Source: Gallionella sp. (GTDB lineage Bacteria > Pseudomonadota > Gammaproteobacteria > Burkholderiales > Gallionellaceae). Taken from it: DNA of 64,000 nucleotides. The notes below the pieces were generated by a model. It saw nothing but the letters and a program-made list of their open reading frames with translations. It did no database searches and was not told the DNA's origin. The translations under genes were made by a program, and so were the position numbers. The DNA is taken from positions 62,001 to 126,000 of the forward strand of contig JAQTZW010000004.1 of assembly GCA_028687575.1 (NCBI GenBank). Reading direction: 5' to 3'. Of this stretch, positions 8,957-18,762 are shown one piece after another. Each line of letters opens with the position of its first letter. Position 1 is the first letter of the stretch.

Positions 8957-10285
8957 ATGAAAATTAAACCGATCTCCCTTATCCTGGCTGCGGTGCTTGG
9001 CGCGCCTGCCTTTTCTCAAGCTGCTGATCTGATTGACACTTTCCATGCTGCGCAGACTAGCGATGCGCAATTTGCTGCCGCGCGTGCGGCGCAGCAGGCT
9101 GGACAGGAGAAGTTGCCGCAAGGTCGTTCGCTGTTGATGCCCAGCGTCAATCTCAGCGCGAACAGCACATTCAACGATCAGAACACCCAATATAAGGGGG
9201 TCTTCCCCTTTCCCGGCGGCACGCACCGCTTCAATACTCACGGGTATGGCGTGACGCTGGTTCAGCCTTTGTTCCGCCAGCAGAACTGGGTGGCCTATTC
9301 CGAGGCTGAGTTGCAGGTCGCGCAGACCGATGCCCAGTTCAGAATCGCAGAGCAGGACTTGGTGTTGCGCGTGGCGCAAGCTTATTTTGATGTGCTGATC
9401 GCGCAGGACAGCGTGCAATTGGCCGAGGCGCAGAAGTCCGCTATCAACGAGCAATTAGCGCAGGCCAAGCGCAATTTCGAGGTCGGCAGCGCGACCATCA
9501 CCGACACCCACGAAGCGCAAGCCCGTTACGATTTGACCAGTGCGCAGGAAATCGCCGCGCAAAATAATCTGGAGATCAAGCGGCGCGCCTTGCAGCAACT
9601 CATCAATGCGCAGCCACAGGCTCTGCGGGCGTTGGGCAAGCAATTCAAGCTGGAAGCACCGCAACCAGCCGACATGGAAAAATGGGTGGACGAGGCGCAA
9701 TTGAACAGCCCGCAACTGGCCATCGCGCAGGCCGCCGCCCAGCTTGCCGAGAAGGAAGTGGACCGCAATCGCGGCGGGCATTATCCGACCCTGGATCTGG
9801 TTGCCAATTACTCGAAGAATTTCTCCAATGGCGGCAGTTTCGGCGTGGGCAGTGACACGACTAGCAAGAGCGTGGGCGTGCAGCTCAATGTGCCGATCTT
9901 TCAAGGTGGTGCAATCAATTCCAAATGGCGCGAAGCCGAAGCCAATAACGAACGGGCCAAGCAGGAGCTGGAGAACGCAAGGCGTAGCGTGGCGTTACAG
10001 ACGCGCCAAGCTTATCTTGGAGTGGTGAGCGGCATCGCCCAAGTGAAGGCGTTGCAGCAGGCGCTTACTTCCAGCGAAAGCCTGCTGGAGGCCAGCAAAC
10101 TAGGCCAAGAAGTGGGCGTGCGCACCAATCTCGATGTGCTGAACGCACAGCAACAACTCTATTCGACCCGCCGCGACCTGTATCAGGCTGAATACAACTA
10201 TCTGCTGAGTCATTTGCGTCTTAAGTCAGCTGTCGGCGCGCTGAATGAAGCTGAATTGACCAAGGTTAATCAGGCACTCAACTGA
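8957..10285 (+). CDS. tolC: TolC-family outer membrane efflux/secretion channel
   Basis: 442 residues. The Sec signal peptide MKIKPISLILAAVLGAPAFSQA ends before ADLIDTF, and two TolC repeat halves follow (DLVLRVAQAYFDVLIAQDSV near residue 130, and RSVALQTRQAYLGVVSGIAQV near residue 345), each with the long alpha-helical hairpins of the periplasmic tunnel. A TTG at 8945 is in frame but the signal peptide begins at the ATG at 8957. TolC trimers link inner-membrane pumps or type I exporters to the outside. No partner pump lies nearby. The product is of usual length and appears intact. Confidence 0.93.
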   Translation: MKIKPISLILAAVLGAPAFSQAADLIDTFHAAQTSDAQFAAARAAQQAGQEKLPQGRSLLMPSVNLSANSTFNDQNTQYKGVFPFPGGTHRFNTHGYGVTLVQPLFRQQNWVAYSEAELQVAQTDAQFRIAEQDLVLRVAQAYFDVLIAQDSVQLAEAQKSAINEQLAQAKRNFEVGSATITDTHEAQARYDLTSAQEIAAQNNLEIKRRALQQLINAQPQALRALGKQFKLEAPQPADMEKWVDEAQLNSPQLAIAQAAAQLAEKEVDRNRGGHYPTLDLVANYSKNFSNGGSFGVGSDTTSKSVGVQLNVPIFQGGAINSKWREAEANNERAKQELENARRSVALQTRQAYLGVVSGIAQVKALQQALTSSESLLEASKLGQEVGVRTNLDVLNAQQQLYSTRRDLYQAEYNYLLSHLRLKSAVGALNEAELTKVNQALN

Positions 10286-10312
10286 TTTCTCAATACTTTC
10301 CTTCCGTCGCGC

Positions 10313-10342
10313 TTGACAGCGCTTTCTGTGGGCTGGTTAAAT
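10313..10342 (+). promoter_or_regulatory. Sigma70-type promoter heading the EPS cluster
   Basis: A consensus ttgaca (10313-10318) and ttaaat (10337-10342) are 18 bases apart. Transcription would start near 10349, inside the palindrome 10341-10367, giving a leader of only about 20 bases before the regulator's ATG. All genes from here to 38076 run in the same direction, most of them overlapping or nearly so, so this promoter may feed much of the cluster. Confidence 0.6.
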
Positions 10343-10367
10343 GCGCGTTCAATTGATGAACGCGCAT
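10341..10367. promoter_or_regulatory. Perfect 11-bp palindrome over the predicted start of transcription (operator candidate)
   Basis: Arms atgcgcgttca (10341-10351) and tgaacgcgcat (10357-10367) are exact inverted repeats around attga. The site overlaps the last bases of the -10 box and the predicted +1, and ends one base before the regulator's ATG at 10369. A dimeric winged-helix regulator of the MarR type would be expected to bind such a site. As RNA it would hide the start codon region, which has no clear Shine-Dalgarno sequence. Structure is certain; autoregulation is inference. Confidence 0.6.
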
Positions 10368-10368
10368 C

Positions 10369-10752
10369 ATGAACGACGACCACACCAGCTACGGCCTGCT
10401 TAAAACCCTGGAAGATAATCCCGGTCTTTCGCAAAGAGATTTGGCGAAAAGGCTGGGTGTTAGCCTGGGTAAAGTCAATTTCTGTCTGAATGCATTGATT
10501 GAAAAGGGTTGGCTTAAAGTCGGAAATTTCCGCAGCAGTGACAAGAAATTGGCTTATGCCTATTTGCTTACTCCGCAGGGAGCAGAGCAAAAAGCGCGTC
10601 TGACCATGCAGTTTCTGCAGATCAAGATGCGGGAGTATGAGTTGCTACGTGCCGAAATAGCAGAACTGAAACTTGAAGTAGATATGCGGGCCGGACAGCA
10701 GGCAAAGCATCGCAGTGGTATCGTTAACGAGATTGCGGGATATGGGGAATAG
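10369..10752 (+). CDS. MarR-family EPS-associated transcriptional regulator
   Basis: 127 residues. A winged helix-turn-helix occupies about 5-75 ([20 protein letters not shown], then [19 protein letters not shown]), followed by [14 protein letters not shown] of the MarR wing and a C-terminal coiled-coil-like helix rich in Glu and Leu ([18 protein letters not shown]). This matches the small regulator family found at the head of exopolysaccharide loci in betaproteobacteria. It is the first gene of the rightward cluster, four bases before gmd. A perfect palindrome directly over its own start suggests autoregulation. Effector and sign of control cannot be read from sequence. Confidence 0.85.
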   Translation: MNDDHTSYGLLKTLEDNPGLSQRDLAKRLGVSLGKVNFCLNALIEKGWLKVGNFRSSDKKLAYAYLLTPQGAEQKARLTMQFLQIKMREYELLRAEIAELKLEVDMRAGQQAKHRSGIVNEIAGYGE

Positions 10753-10756
10753 AAGC

Positions 10757-11851
10757 ATGAGCCAAACCAGTAAAGTTGCATTGATCACCGGTGTCACGGG
10801 GCAGGATGGCGCGTATCTGGCCGAATTGCTGTTGAGCAAGGGGTATGAGGTGCACGGCATCAAGCGTCGCGCATCTTTGTTCAACACAGACCGCATCGAT
10901 CATCTTTATCAGGACCCGCACGTCAAGGGCGGGCGCTTCAAGTTGCATTACGGCGACCTGACCGACTCCACCAACCTGATTCGCATCATCCAGCAAGTGC
11001 AGCCCGACGAGATCTACAACCTGGCAGCGATGAGCCATGTGGCTGTTTCGTTTGAGACGCCCGAATACACAGCCAACGCAGACGGCATCGGCACCTTGCG
11101 CATCCTGGAAGCTATCCGCATTCTGGGGCTGGAGAAAAAGACCCGTTTCTATCAGGCTTCCACTTCCGAACTTTACGGCTTGGTGCAGGAAATACCGCAG
11201 CGTGAAACCACGCCTTTCTATCCGCGCAGCCCTTACGCCGTGGCCAAGATGTATGCCTACTGGATCACCGTCAACTACCGTGAGGCCTATGGCATCTATG
11301 CCTGCAATGGCATCCTGTTCAATCATGAAAGCCCGATCCGTGGCGAGACTTTCGTCACCCGCAAGATCACCCGCGCGCTGGCGCGCATCAAACTCAACCT
11401 GCAGGATTGCCTGTATCTCGGCAATATGGATTCGCTGCGCGACTGGGGCCACGCCAAAGACTACGTCGAGATGCAATGGCTGATGTTGCAACAGGATCAG
11501 CCGGAAGATTTCGTGATCGCCACCGGCGTGCAGTACAGCGTGCGCCAATTTGTTGAGATTGCGGCCAAAGAGTTGGGCATCAATATCACCTGGCGCGGAG
11601 AAGGGGTGGACGAGAAGGGCTACGACGAGCAGGGGCGCTGCATCGTTCAGGTCGATCCGCGCTACTTCCGCCCGACCGAGGTGGAAACACTGCTGGGCGA
11701 TCCGACCAAGGCGCACAACAAGCTGGGCTGGAAGCCAAAAATCACCTTCCATGAGCTGGTTGCCGAGATGGTGCGTGAAGACCTGAAGAGCGCCGAGCGT
11801 GATGAGTTGGTCAAGAGGCATGGTTTTGCAGCGTTCGACTTCAACGAGTAA
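10757..11851 (+). CDS. gmd: GDP-mannose 4,6-dehydratase
   Basis: 364 residues from the ATG at 10757. The Rossmann motif is [19 protein letters not shown] at the N-terminus, and the catalytic Tyr-Lys is in YAVAK; the STSELYG stretch carries the active Thr/Ser and Glu. The enzyme converts GDP-D-mannose to GDP-4-keto-6-deoxymannose, the first step toward GDP-L-fucose. With the next gene it makes a complete fucose donor route, and a GT11 fucosyltransferase is encoded at 26345. The genes making GDP-mannose itself (manB, manC) are not in this window. Confidence 0.95.
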   Translation: MSQTSKVALITGVTGQDGAYLAELLLSKGYEVHGIKRRASLFNTDRIDHLYQDPHVKGGRFKLHYGDLTDSTNLIRIIQQVQPDEIYNLAAMSHVAVSFETPEYTANADGIGTLRILEAIRILGLEKKTRFYQASTSELYGLVQEIPQRETTPFYPRSPYAVAKMYAYWITVNYREAYGIYACNGILFNHESPIRGETFVTRKITRALARIKLNLQDCLYLGNMDSLRDWGHAKDYVEMQWLMLQQDQPEDFVIATGVQYSVRQFVEIAAKELGINITWRGEGVDEKGYDEQGRCIVQVDPRYFRPTEVETLLGDPTKAHNKLGWKPKITFHELVAEMVREDLKSAERDELVKRHGFAAFDFNE

Positions 11852-11862
11852 ATCGCCTCAAC

Positions 11863-12825
11863 ATGGATAAGAACCTCAAGATTTACATCGCCGGTCATCG
11901 CGGGCTGGCCGGCAGTGCGATTGAGCGCGAGTTGCGTCGTCAGGGCTATGCGAACATCGTCACACGCACCCATGCCGAACTCGATCTCGAAGATGCCGGG
12001 GCGACGCAGCGTTTCTTCGAGCAGGAGCGGCCGGGACTGGTGTTCCTCGCGGCGGCCAAGGTCGGCGGTATCCATGCCAACAATAGCTATCCGGTAGATT
12101 TCCTGATGAGGAATCTGCTGATCGAGGCCAATGTATGCCGAGCGGCGCACGCGACCCAAGTGGGTCGTTTAATCTTTCTGGGCAGTTCCTGCATCTACCC
12201 GCGCGATTGTCCGCAGCCTATCCGCGAAGAATATCTGTTGACCGGTGCGCTGGAGGCGACCAACCGGCCCTATGCGCTGGCCAAGATCGCCGGCATTGAG
12301 ATGTGCTGGTCGTACAACCGCCAGTTCGGCACGAAATGGCTGGCCGCCATGCCGACCAATCTTTACGGGCCGGGCGACAGCTATGACCTGAACAACTCCC
12401 ATGTGTTGCCCGCGCTAATCCGCAAGATGCACGAGGCAAAACAGTCAAATGCGAGGGAGGTGGTGCTATGGGGGAGCGGCACCCCCAAACGCGAATTCCT
12501 CTATGTGGACGATCTGGCGAATGCGCTGGTGTTTCTTGCGACGCTGGACGAGGAAAGATACAGCGCGCTGGTTGATCCTGCGCATTGCCCGCTGATCAAC
12601 GTCGGTTCAGGCGTAGACCTGACCATACGCGAATTGGCTGAAACCGTCGCTGCGGTGGTGGGGTATCAAGGCGGATTTGTGCAAGATACCAGCAAGCCGG
12701 ACGGCACCATGCGTAAGGTGATGGACGTGTCCCGCATCGGTAATCTGGGCTGGCAGGCAAGCACCAGTCTGCCTGCGGGAATTGCCTTGGCTTACAACGA
12801 TTATTTGAGTGGTCTGAAAGAATGA
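11863..12825 (+). CDS. fcl: GDP-L-fucose synthase
   Basis: 320 residues, the family's usual length. The NADP-binding motif [10 protein letters not shown] and the catalytic YALAK, with SSCIYP as the serine element, identify the epimerase-reductase that converts GDP-4-keto-6-deoxymannose to GDP-L-fucose. The conserved Cys of SSCIYP and a His in the [12 protein letters not shown] segment are the epimerisation residues of the family. It starts 11 bases after gmd and overlaps ugd by four bases. The sequence is intact. Confidence 0.95.
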   Translation: MDKNLKIYIAGHRGLAGSAIERELRRQGYANIVTRTHAELDLEDAGATQRFFEQERPGLVFLAAAKVGGIHANNSYPVDFLMRNLLIEANVCRAAHATQVGRLIFLGSSCIYPRDCPQPIREEYLLTGALEATNRPYALAKIAGIEMCWSYNRQFGTKWLAAMPTNLYGPGDSYDLNNSHVLPALIRKMHEAKQSNAREVVLWGSGTPKREFLYVDDLANALVFLATLDEERYSALVDPAHCPLINVGSGVDLTIRELAETVAAVVGYQGGFVQDTSKPDGTMRKVMDVSRIGNLGWQASTSLPAGIALAYNDYLSGLKE

Positions 12826-13988
12826 AAATCGCTATTGCCGGTACCGGCTACGTGGGGCTTTCCAACGCAATCCTGCTGGCCCAGCACAACGAAGTGGTGG
12901 CACTGGACATCGTGGCCGAGAAGGTCGAGATGCTCAATCGCAAGCGCTCGCCCATCGAAGATGTTGAGATCGAAGATTACCTTGCCAACAAGGCGCTGAA
13001 CTTTCGCGCCACATTGGATAAGCACGAAGCCTATGAGGGTGCAGACTATGTCATCATCGCCACGCCCACCGATTACGACCCCGAGACGAATTATTTCAAC
13101 ACCCGCTCCATCGAGGCGGTAATTCGGGATGTGCTGCACATCAATCCTCAAGCGGTGATGATTATCAAATCCACCGTGCCGGTGGGCTACACCCTTAAGG
13201 CGCGCGCGCAATTCAACTGCGATAACCTGATCTTTTCCCCCGAGTTTTTGCGCGAAGGGCGGGCCTTGCACGACAACCTTCATCCGTCGCGCATCGTGGT
13301 GGGCGAGCGCTCCGCGCGGGCCGAAGTATTTGCCGAATTGCTTAAGCAGGGCGCAGTCAAGCAAGACATTGAAGTGCTGTTCACCGATTCGACCGAGGCC
13401 GAGGCGGTCAAGCTGTTCGCCAACACTTACCTCGCGATGCGTGTCGCCTACTTTAACGAGCTGGACACCTATGCGGCTACGCACGGGCTGGACACCCGGC
13501 AGATCATCGAGGGCGTGAGTCTGGATCCGCGCATCGGCGGTCATTACAACAACCCTTCGTTCGGCTATGGTGGCTATTGCCTGCCCAAGGACACCAAGCA
13601 GTTGCTGGCCAATTACCGCGATGTGCCGCAGAATCTGGTGCATGCCATCGTCGAGGCTAACACCACCCGCAAGGATTTCATCGCCTTCGACATCATGAAG
13701 CGCAATCCGGAGGTCGTCGGCATCTATCGCCTAATCATGAAGAGCGGCTCGGACAACTTCCGCGCCTCCAGCATTCAGGGCATCATGAAGCGCATCAAGG
13801 CGCGAGGGATAGAGGTCATTGTTTATGAACCGGCGCTTAAGGAGTCCTCATTCTTCCACTCCCGCGTGGTTAACAATCTTGCGGAATTCAAGCAGCAAGC
13901 CAATGTCATCGTCGCTAACCGCATGCATGCCGATTTGTCGGATGTGGCGGATAAAGTTTATAGCCGCGATTTGTTTGGCAAGGATTGA
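12822..13988 (+). CDS. ugd: UDP-glucose 6-dehydrogenase family
   Basis: 388 residues, identical in length to E. coli Ugd. The N-terminal [20 protein letters not shown] is the NAD-binding motif. [20 protein letters not shown] and the catalytic cysteine in [15 protein letters not shown] (about residue 250) follow. It oxidises UDP-glucose to UDP-glucuronate, so the glycan probably contains a uronic acid or a sugar derived from it. It overlaps fcl by four bases. A 134-base gap follows, which contains a hairpin. Confidence 0.92.
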   Translation: MKIAIAGTGYVGLSNAILLAQHNEVVALDIVAEKVEMLNRKRSPIEDVEIEDYLANKALNFRATLDKHEAYEGADYVIIATPTDYDPETNYFNTRSIEAVIRDVLHINPQAVMIIKSTVPVGYTLKARAQFNCDNLIFSPEFLREGRALHDNLHPSRIVVGERSARAEVFAELLKQGAVKQDIEVLFTDSTEAEAVKLFANTYLAMRVAYFNELDTYAATHGLDTRQIIEGVSLDPRIGGHYNNPSFGYGGYCLPKDTKQLLANYRDVPQNLVHAIVEANTTRKDFIAFDIMKRNPEVVGIYRLIMKSGSDNFRASSIQGIMKRIKARGIEVIVYEPALKESSFFHSRVVNNLAEFKQQANVIVANRMHADLSDVADKVYSRDLFGKD

Positions 13989-14032
13989 AGAAGCCGTATA
14001 AAGCGTAATGGCATATTTGGCGTTTACAGCCT

Positions 14033-14061
14033 AGGTTTGCCGGGCGCAAGCTCCCAAACCT
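14033..14061 (+). other. Intergenic hairpin between ugd and wzx
   Basis: aggtttg (14033-14039) pairs with caaacct (14055-14061), and an inner stem gggc/gctc is closed by a gcaa tetraloop of the stable GNRA type. No run of T follows, so it is not a typical intrinsic terminator; it may be a pausing or RNA-processing element in the one sizeable gap (13989-14122) of this part of the cluster. Confidence 0.45.
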
Positions 14062-14122
14062 GACAAGCAACTGCATGAATATCTGTTTGCAGCCCCATAC
14101 AAATCTGAATTAGGCAATTATC

Positions 14123-15457
14123 GTGCCATCCCGCATTAAAATCCTGATCACTGGTGTCTTGGCGCACAGCGGATTCCGCCGCTATTTTTTTAATACCTCC
14201 TGGCTATTTGCTGAGCAACTCTTGCGCATGGTGGCGGGGTTATTGGTGGGTATCTGGGTTGCGCGCTATCTTGGGCCAGAACAATTCGGCGTGTTTAATT
14301 ATGCGATTGCGTTCACAGCGATATTTGGCAGTATCGCCAAGTTGGGCCTAGATGCCATTGTGGTGCGCGGTTTGGTGGATACACCAGATTTGCGGGATAT
14401 GTTGTTGGGGACGGCATTCTGGCTGAAACTTATGGGCGCATTCTTGGCGCTTGCTTTTGTTGCCCTCGCTGTCCAGTTTGCTTCCCAAGATATTCATGTA
14501 AAGCTGTACATTTTCATCATAGCCGGAGGAGTGATTTTCCAATCATTTGAGGTTGTGGACTTTTATTTCCAATCTCTGGTGCTTTCCAAATTTGTCTCAA
14601 TCTGCAAAATTGCGCAGTTAGTTCTTTCATCGTTGGTCAAGATATATTTAATCTTGGTGGGAGCCGAGCTAGTCTGGTTCGTGCTAGTCACCCTGTTTGA
14701 CCAGATGATGCTTGCGATCTCGCTTCATATTGCCTACCGGCATCAAAGACTAGGCAGTTTCTACAAAAAATTCGATTTGGCAATTGCCAAACAATTGCTG
14801 CGAGATAGTTGGCCGCTCATTCTGGGGGGGCTGGTGGTCATGATCTATATGCGTATTGATCAGATTATGATTAACGGGATGCTAGGTGCGGCTGAGGTGG
14901 GGAAATATTCGGCGGCAGTGAGATTGAGCGAGATATGGTACGTGATACCGAGTATCATAATGAACTCCATATTTCCCTCTATCATCAACGCAAAAAAAGT
15001 GGGCAGTACCCACTACTATGCAAGGTTGCAAAGGTTGTACACGATCTTGGTGTGGATGGCGATTGCCATAGCATTGCCAATGACCTTTCTGAGTGACAGG
15101 CTGATCATCATGCTCTACGGTGAGGCCTATCGGGAGGCGGGGCAAGTCTTGATGGTAAATATTTGGGCAGGTATTTTCGTGTTTCTGGGAATGGCGAGTG
15201 GCAGTTGGCTGGCAAGTGAAAATCTTCAGCAGATTGCCTTCTACAGAACCTTTGGCGGTGCGCTGATCAATATTCTGCTGAATTTGGTGTTGATACCCGT
15301 TTACGGGTTGGTCGGAGCGGCCGTGGCAACAGTGATTAGTTATATGTTTGCAGGATTTTTGTTTGATCTCTTTCATGAGAAAACCAAGTCTACCTTCTTC
15401 ATGAAGGTGGCGGCTTTTTCCATGAAAGGAATCAGCCTCAATTCCGCTCTAAAGTGA
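14123..15457 (+). CDS. wzx: Wzx-type polysaccharide flippase (MOP superfamily)
   Basis: 444 residues from a GTG at 14123, with about a dozen hydrophobic segments. The amphipathic start followed by FFNTSWLFAEQLLRMVAGL and VARYLGPEQFGVFNYAIAF is the standard Wzx N-terminus, and the mid-protein MIYMRIDQIMINGMLGAAEVG is also typical. Wzx moves undecaprenyl-pyrophosphate-linked repeat units across the inner membrane. This is one of two flippase-like proteins in the cluster, the other being the C-terminal half of the fusion at 28112. Symbol assigned by family, not by substrate. Confidence 0.88.
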   Translation: MPSRIKILITGVLAHSGFRRYFFNTSWLFAEQLLRMVAGLLVGIWVARYLGPEQFGVFNYAIAFTAIFGSIAKLGLDAIVVRGLVDTPDLRDMLLGTAFWLKLMGAFLALAFVALAVQFASQDIHVKLYIFIIAGGVIFQSFEVVDFYFQSLVLSKFVSICKIAQLVLSSLVKIYLILVGAELVWFVLVTLFDQMMLAISLHIAYRHQRLGSFYKKFDLAIAKQLLRDSWPLILGGLVVMIYMRIDQIMINGMLGAAEVGKYSAAVRLSEIWYVIPSIIMNSIFPSIINAKKVGSTHYYARLQRLYTILVWMAIAIALPMTFLSDRLIIMLYGEAYREAGQVLMVNIWAGIFVFLGMASGSWLASENLQQIAFYRTFGGALINILLNLVLIPVYGLVGAAVATVISYMFAGFLFDLFHEKTKSTFFMKVAAFSMKGISLNSALK

Positions 15458-15479
15458 GTCTCCTTGATTCACGTGATAA

Positions 15480-16184
15480 ATGAAAGTACTGCGTATGAGA
15501 AGTAAATTATTTCATGTCGCTCGCAAGTCCAAGATGCTGATCATGTTTTATGCGGTAAGGTATCTGTCGTCATGGCTGAAAGCGCAGGGTTACGATAATA
15601 GTCTGAAGACGTTGCGCGCAGTGGATGCAGATAACAAAGCCATCCCTTGGTATACCTATCCCCTGATTGAGTACTTACGCCAATTTGACTTTAAGGGCTG
15701 CCGTGTATTTGAATTCGGCTGTGGACATTCGACTTTGTTCTGGGCTTCCCGATGCGCAGAAGTGATTGCAGTCGAACATAATCCAGAATGGTACGAACAT
15801 ATGCGTGCACGACTGCCTGGCAATGTAACGCTGCTCTTGCGACAGAATGCTGAAGAGTATGCTGCGGCGATTAAAGAGATGGGTGGCGAGTTTGATATCG
15901 TGGTCATTGATGGCGAATGGCGATTGATGTGCGCAAAGGAATCATTCGACCTGCTTTCATCAAGTGGGCTGATGCTTGTTGATAATAGCGACTGGTTTGT
16001 TGACACTAGCCAGTATTTGCGTACCCACGGTCTTTTTCAGATCGACTTTAATGGGCCTGGGCCTATCAACCAGTATGCATGGACCAGTTCGCTGTTCATG
16101 CATGCGCCGACCAGAATTCAACAAGCATTTTCTGATCCATTGCCGCTTACGGGTATCGTGCAGAAGGTAAATGAAAATGGTTAG
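15480..16184 (+). CDS. Class I SAM-dependent methyltransferase-like protein
   Basis: 234 residues. The SAM site is VFEFGCGHSTLFWASRC at about residues 77-93, followed by the acidic strand VIAVEHNPEWYEHM and FDIVVIDGEW. I do not recognise a named subfamily; similar proteins occur in polysaccharide loci. It follows wzx by 22 bases and overlaps the FkbM gene by 14 bases. Likely it modifies a sugar hydroxyl or carboxyl group in the cytoplasm; the substrate is unknown. Confidence 0.75.
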   Translation: MKVLRMRSKLFHVARKSKMLIMFYAVRYLSSWLKAQGYDNSLKTLRAVDADNKAIPWYTYPLIEYLRQFDFKGCRVFEFGCGHSTLFWASRCAEVIAVEHNPEWYEHMRARLPGNVTLLLRQNAEEYAAAIKEMGGEFDIVVIDGEWRLMCAKESFDLLSSSGLMLVDNSDWFVDTSQYLRTHGLFQIDFNGPGPINQYAWTSSLFMHAPTRIQQAFSDPLPLTGIVQKVNENG

Positions 16185-16893
16185 GCAGGCGATTTTTTTG
16201 CGCCCCGTTTTTCAGGCGCTGGCACGGTTGCTAAGGCGTATCGTCAGGTATATCGACCCTTTCGGACGTACCAGCTACGCTCAGGAAGGGGAGGATATCG
16301 TGCTGGAAAGATTCTTTACTGGGCAACAGGCTGGTTTCTATGTGGATGTGGGCGCGCATCACCCATTAAGGTTTTCGAACACTTACTTGTTCTACCTGCG
16401 TGGATGGCGAGGGGTCAATATTGACGCAATGCCCGGCAGCATGGAGGTTTTTCGCCGATTGAGGCCGCGGGACATCAATGTGGAGAGTGCCGTTGCGGGT
16501 AAGGAAGGGCAGTTTACATATTATGTGTTCAGGGAAAAGGCACTGAATACCTGTGATAGTACACTTGCGGAGCAATACGTAGAGGCCGGGCATGCGATTA
16601 TTTCGCGGTTGCAGATGAAGGCGTGCCCTCTCGTAGACTTGCTGTCAGAGTATGTGCCTGAGGGTACGAGTATTGATTTCCTGTCCGTTGACGTTGAAGG
16701 TTTTGATCTTGATGTGCTGAGGTCTAATGATTGGCAGGTATTCCGTCCCAAGGTTGTGATTACCGAAGAGTTGCGTTCACCTGCAGGTGCTGAGGATTCA
16801 TCTGTACGTGACTTTCTGATCAGCATGGGATACCGGGTGTTTGCACGCACTTTCAATTCGGTGTTTTATGTTGCGAATGAGGAAGCTGTCTGA
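16171..16893 (+). CDS. FkbM-family methyltransferase
   Basis: 240 residues. The FkbM signature is clear: YAQEGEDIVLERFF, FYVDVGAHHPLRFSNTY, RGWRGVNIDAMPG, and IDFLSVDVEGFDLDVLRS. Family members O-methylate sugars and polyketides with SAM. The start may be the ATG at 16171 or the second at 16177. It directly abuts asnB (stop 16891-16893, ATG 16894). Together with the other methyltransferases in this cluster it points to a methylated glycan. Confidence 0.87.
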   Translation: MKMVRQAIFLRPVFQALARLLRRIVRYIDPFGRTSYAQEGEDIVLERFFTGQQAGFYVDVGAHHPLRFSNTYLFYLRGWRGVNIDAMPGSMEVFRRLRPRDINVESAVAGKEGQFTYYVFREKALNTCDSTLAEQYVEAGHAIISRLQMKACPLVDLLSEYVPEGTSIDFLSVDVEGFDLDVLRSNDWQVFRPKVVITEELRSPAGAEDSSVRDFLISMGYRVFARTFNSVFYVANEEAV

Positions 16894-18762
16894 ATGTGCG
16901 GGATTTTTGGTGTTGTTGGACATGTTTCTGTTGAACTGGCCGGCAGTTGCCTGGCAACGCTGCAACATCGCGGGCCGGATGGGGAAGGAGTATGGCACAC
17001 CCCGTATGTAACCCTGGGGCATCGCCGTTTGTCCATTCTCGATCTTTCAGAACATGCCAAACAGCCGATGAGTTACGCGGCAGGCCGTTATCACATCACT
17101 TTTAATGGTGAGATTTATAACTTTCTCGAACTCAGGGAAGAGTTAGAACAAGCGGGGCATTGTTTCACCAGCGAATCTGATACCGAGGTACTGTTGGCAG
17201 CCTATGCGGAATGGGGGAGCGATTGTCAATATCGCTTCAACGGTATGTGGGCGTTCGCCATCTGGGACGATCAGGAGCGGCAACTTTTCTTGTCCAGAGA
17301 TCGCTTGGGAAAAAAGCCCTTGTTTTACATAGCCCTGCCTAACGGGGCGTTTGCGTTTGCATCGGAAATGAAAGCGCTGTTTCCGTTGATGGGGAATGTC
17401 GAGGCGAATACTTCACTGGTGATGGCTGCGCGAGACAGAATGTTCTCGTATGAAGCCACGGATGAATGTGTTATCAAGGGGATAAAACGATTTCCCGCAG
17501 GCCACGCAGGCGTGTTGAAAAACGGAAAATTGGAAATCAAGCGTTGGTGGCACACATTAGACCATTTGCAATGTTTGCCTGTTAGGTATGAAGAGCAGGT
17601 GGAAATGTTCCGTGAACTATTTCTGGATGCTTGCCGTTTGCGGATGAGAAGCGATGTTCCATTGGGTACTGCCCTTAGTGGGGGGTTGGACTCGAGCGCT
17701 ACAATTTCGGCAATGGCCTTCCTGGGAAATGGCAGCCAAGCGGAAAGAATGGGTCATAGTTGGCAGCATGCCATTGTGGCCGCTTTTCCCGGTACGCCGC
17801 TGGATGAAACGGCATACGCCAAAATAGTCACGAATCATATCGGCATTGACGCTACGATCATCAATATTGATCCATTGCAAGCGATAGACCGGCTGGATGA
17901 TTATTTCTACCTGTTCGAGGACCTGTACATCACCAGTCCCATCCCATTCATGCTGACTTATGAGGCTGTGAAGGCGCAAGGGGTGTCTGTAACGCTGGAT
18001 GGTCATGGCGCAGACGAACTATTCGGCGGCTACAGTTTTGACTATTTGGTCGGGTTGCGGGATGCGGGATGGAATTTGAAGCAGGCCTATGAGATTGTGG
18101 GCACCTACTATGGTGGTTGGCCCGCCGGTTCGTCGCAGTTCGCAAAGTTGCCGTCCAAAACGCGTTATATCGCCGAGTACCATGCCAGACGGCTGGCCAG
18201 AAAAACCTTGCGCCGGATTCCCGAATATCAGTGCAAGGATGCCAGTCATCCGGCATGGAAGGGGTTGGGGCATCTCAATCAGCAATTGTATGTATCTACT
18301 CACGAGACGGTGCTTCCGACTCTGCTGAGGAATTATGACCGCTACAGCATGGCAAGCAGTGTAGAGATACGCATGCCATTTCTGGATCATCGCATACTGT
18401 CATTTGCATTCTCTCTACCCTGGACCAGCAAGATCCGGGGAGGGTATTCGAAGGCAGTGATACGCGATGCGGCTGCACCGTTCATGCCGGATGCGGTGAC
18501 ATACCGTAAATCCAAGCTTGGTTTCAATTCTCCGGTGGTGGATTGGATGAAAGGGCCATTAAAGGAATTCATGCTCGATTTGGTGCAGAGTCGCTCGTTC
18601 CAAGAGTGCGGCTTGATTGATTCGGAGCGTGTCGCTTCAGTTGTGAGAAATGTCATAGACAATCCGAATGCCAGATTCTCTGATGGCGAGTTGGCTTGGA
18701 CATTGTTAACGCCTTATTTGTGGGAACGTTCGGTGATTAAGCGTGCGAAGAGGTCAGCATGA
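16894..18762 (+). CDS. asnB: Asparagine synthetase B-type glutamine amidotransferase
   Basis: 622 residues in two parts. The N-terminal glutaminase begins MCGIFGVVG with the catalytic Cys2 and has LQHRGPDGEG and FNGEIYNFLELREEL. The synthetase half has the PP-loop SGGLDSSA (about residue 263) and MRMPFLDHR-type sequence near 490. In polysaccharide loci such enzymes usually amidate a uronic acid or another carboxyl group of the glycan and not free aspartate. Its position between methyltransferase and glycosyltransferase genes, plus ugd upstream, supports that reading, but ordinary asparagine synthesis cannot be excluded. Confidence 0.88.
   Translation: MCGIFGVVGHVSVELAGSCLATLQHRGPDGEGVWHTPYVTLGHRRLSILDLSEHAKQPMSYAAGRYHITFNGEIYNFLELREELEQAGHCFTSESDTEVLLAAYAEWGSDCQYRFNGMWAFAIWDDQERQLFLSRDRLGKKPLFYIALPNGAFAFASEMKALFPLMGNVEANTSLVMAARDRMFSYEATDECVIKGIKRFPAGHAGVLKNGKLEIKRWWHTLDHLQCLPVRYEEQVEMFRELFLDACRLRMRSDVPLGTALSGGLDSSATISAMAFLGNGSQAERMGHSWQHAIVAAFPGTPLDETAYAKIVTNHIGIDATIINIDPLQAIDRLDDYFYLFEDLYITSPIPFMLTYEAVKAQGVSVTLDGHGADELFGGYSFDYLVGLRDAGWNLKQAYEIVGTYYGGWPAGSSQFAKLPSKTRYIAEYHARRLARKTLRRIPEYQCKDASHPAWKGLGHLNQQLYVSTHETVLPTLLRNYDRYSMASSVEIRMPFLDHRILSFAFSLPWTSKIRGGYSKAVIRDAAAPFMPDAVTYRKSKLGFNSPVVDWMKGPLKEFMLDLVQSRSFQECGLIDSERVASVVRNVIDNPNARFSDGELAWTLLTPYLWERSVIKRAKRSA

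Noticed and set aside
10724..11821. 365-codon minus-strand frame opposite gmd
   Set aside because: Gmd is intact with all motifs; the antisense translation has no recognisable domain.
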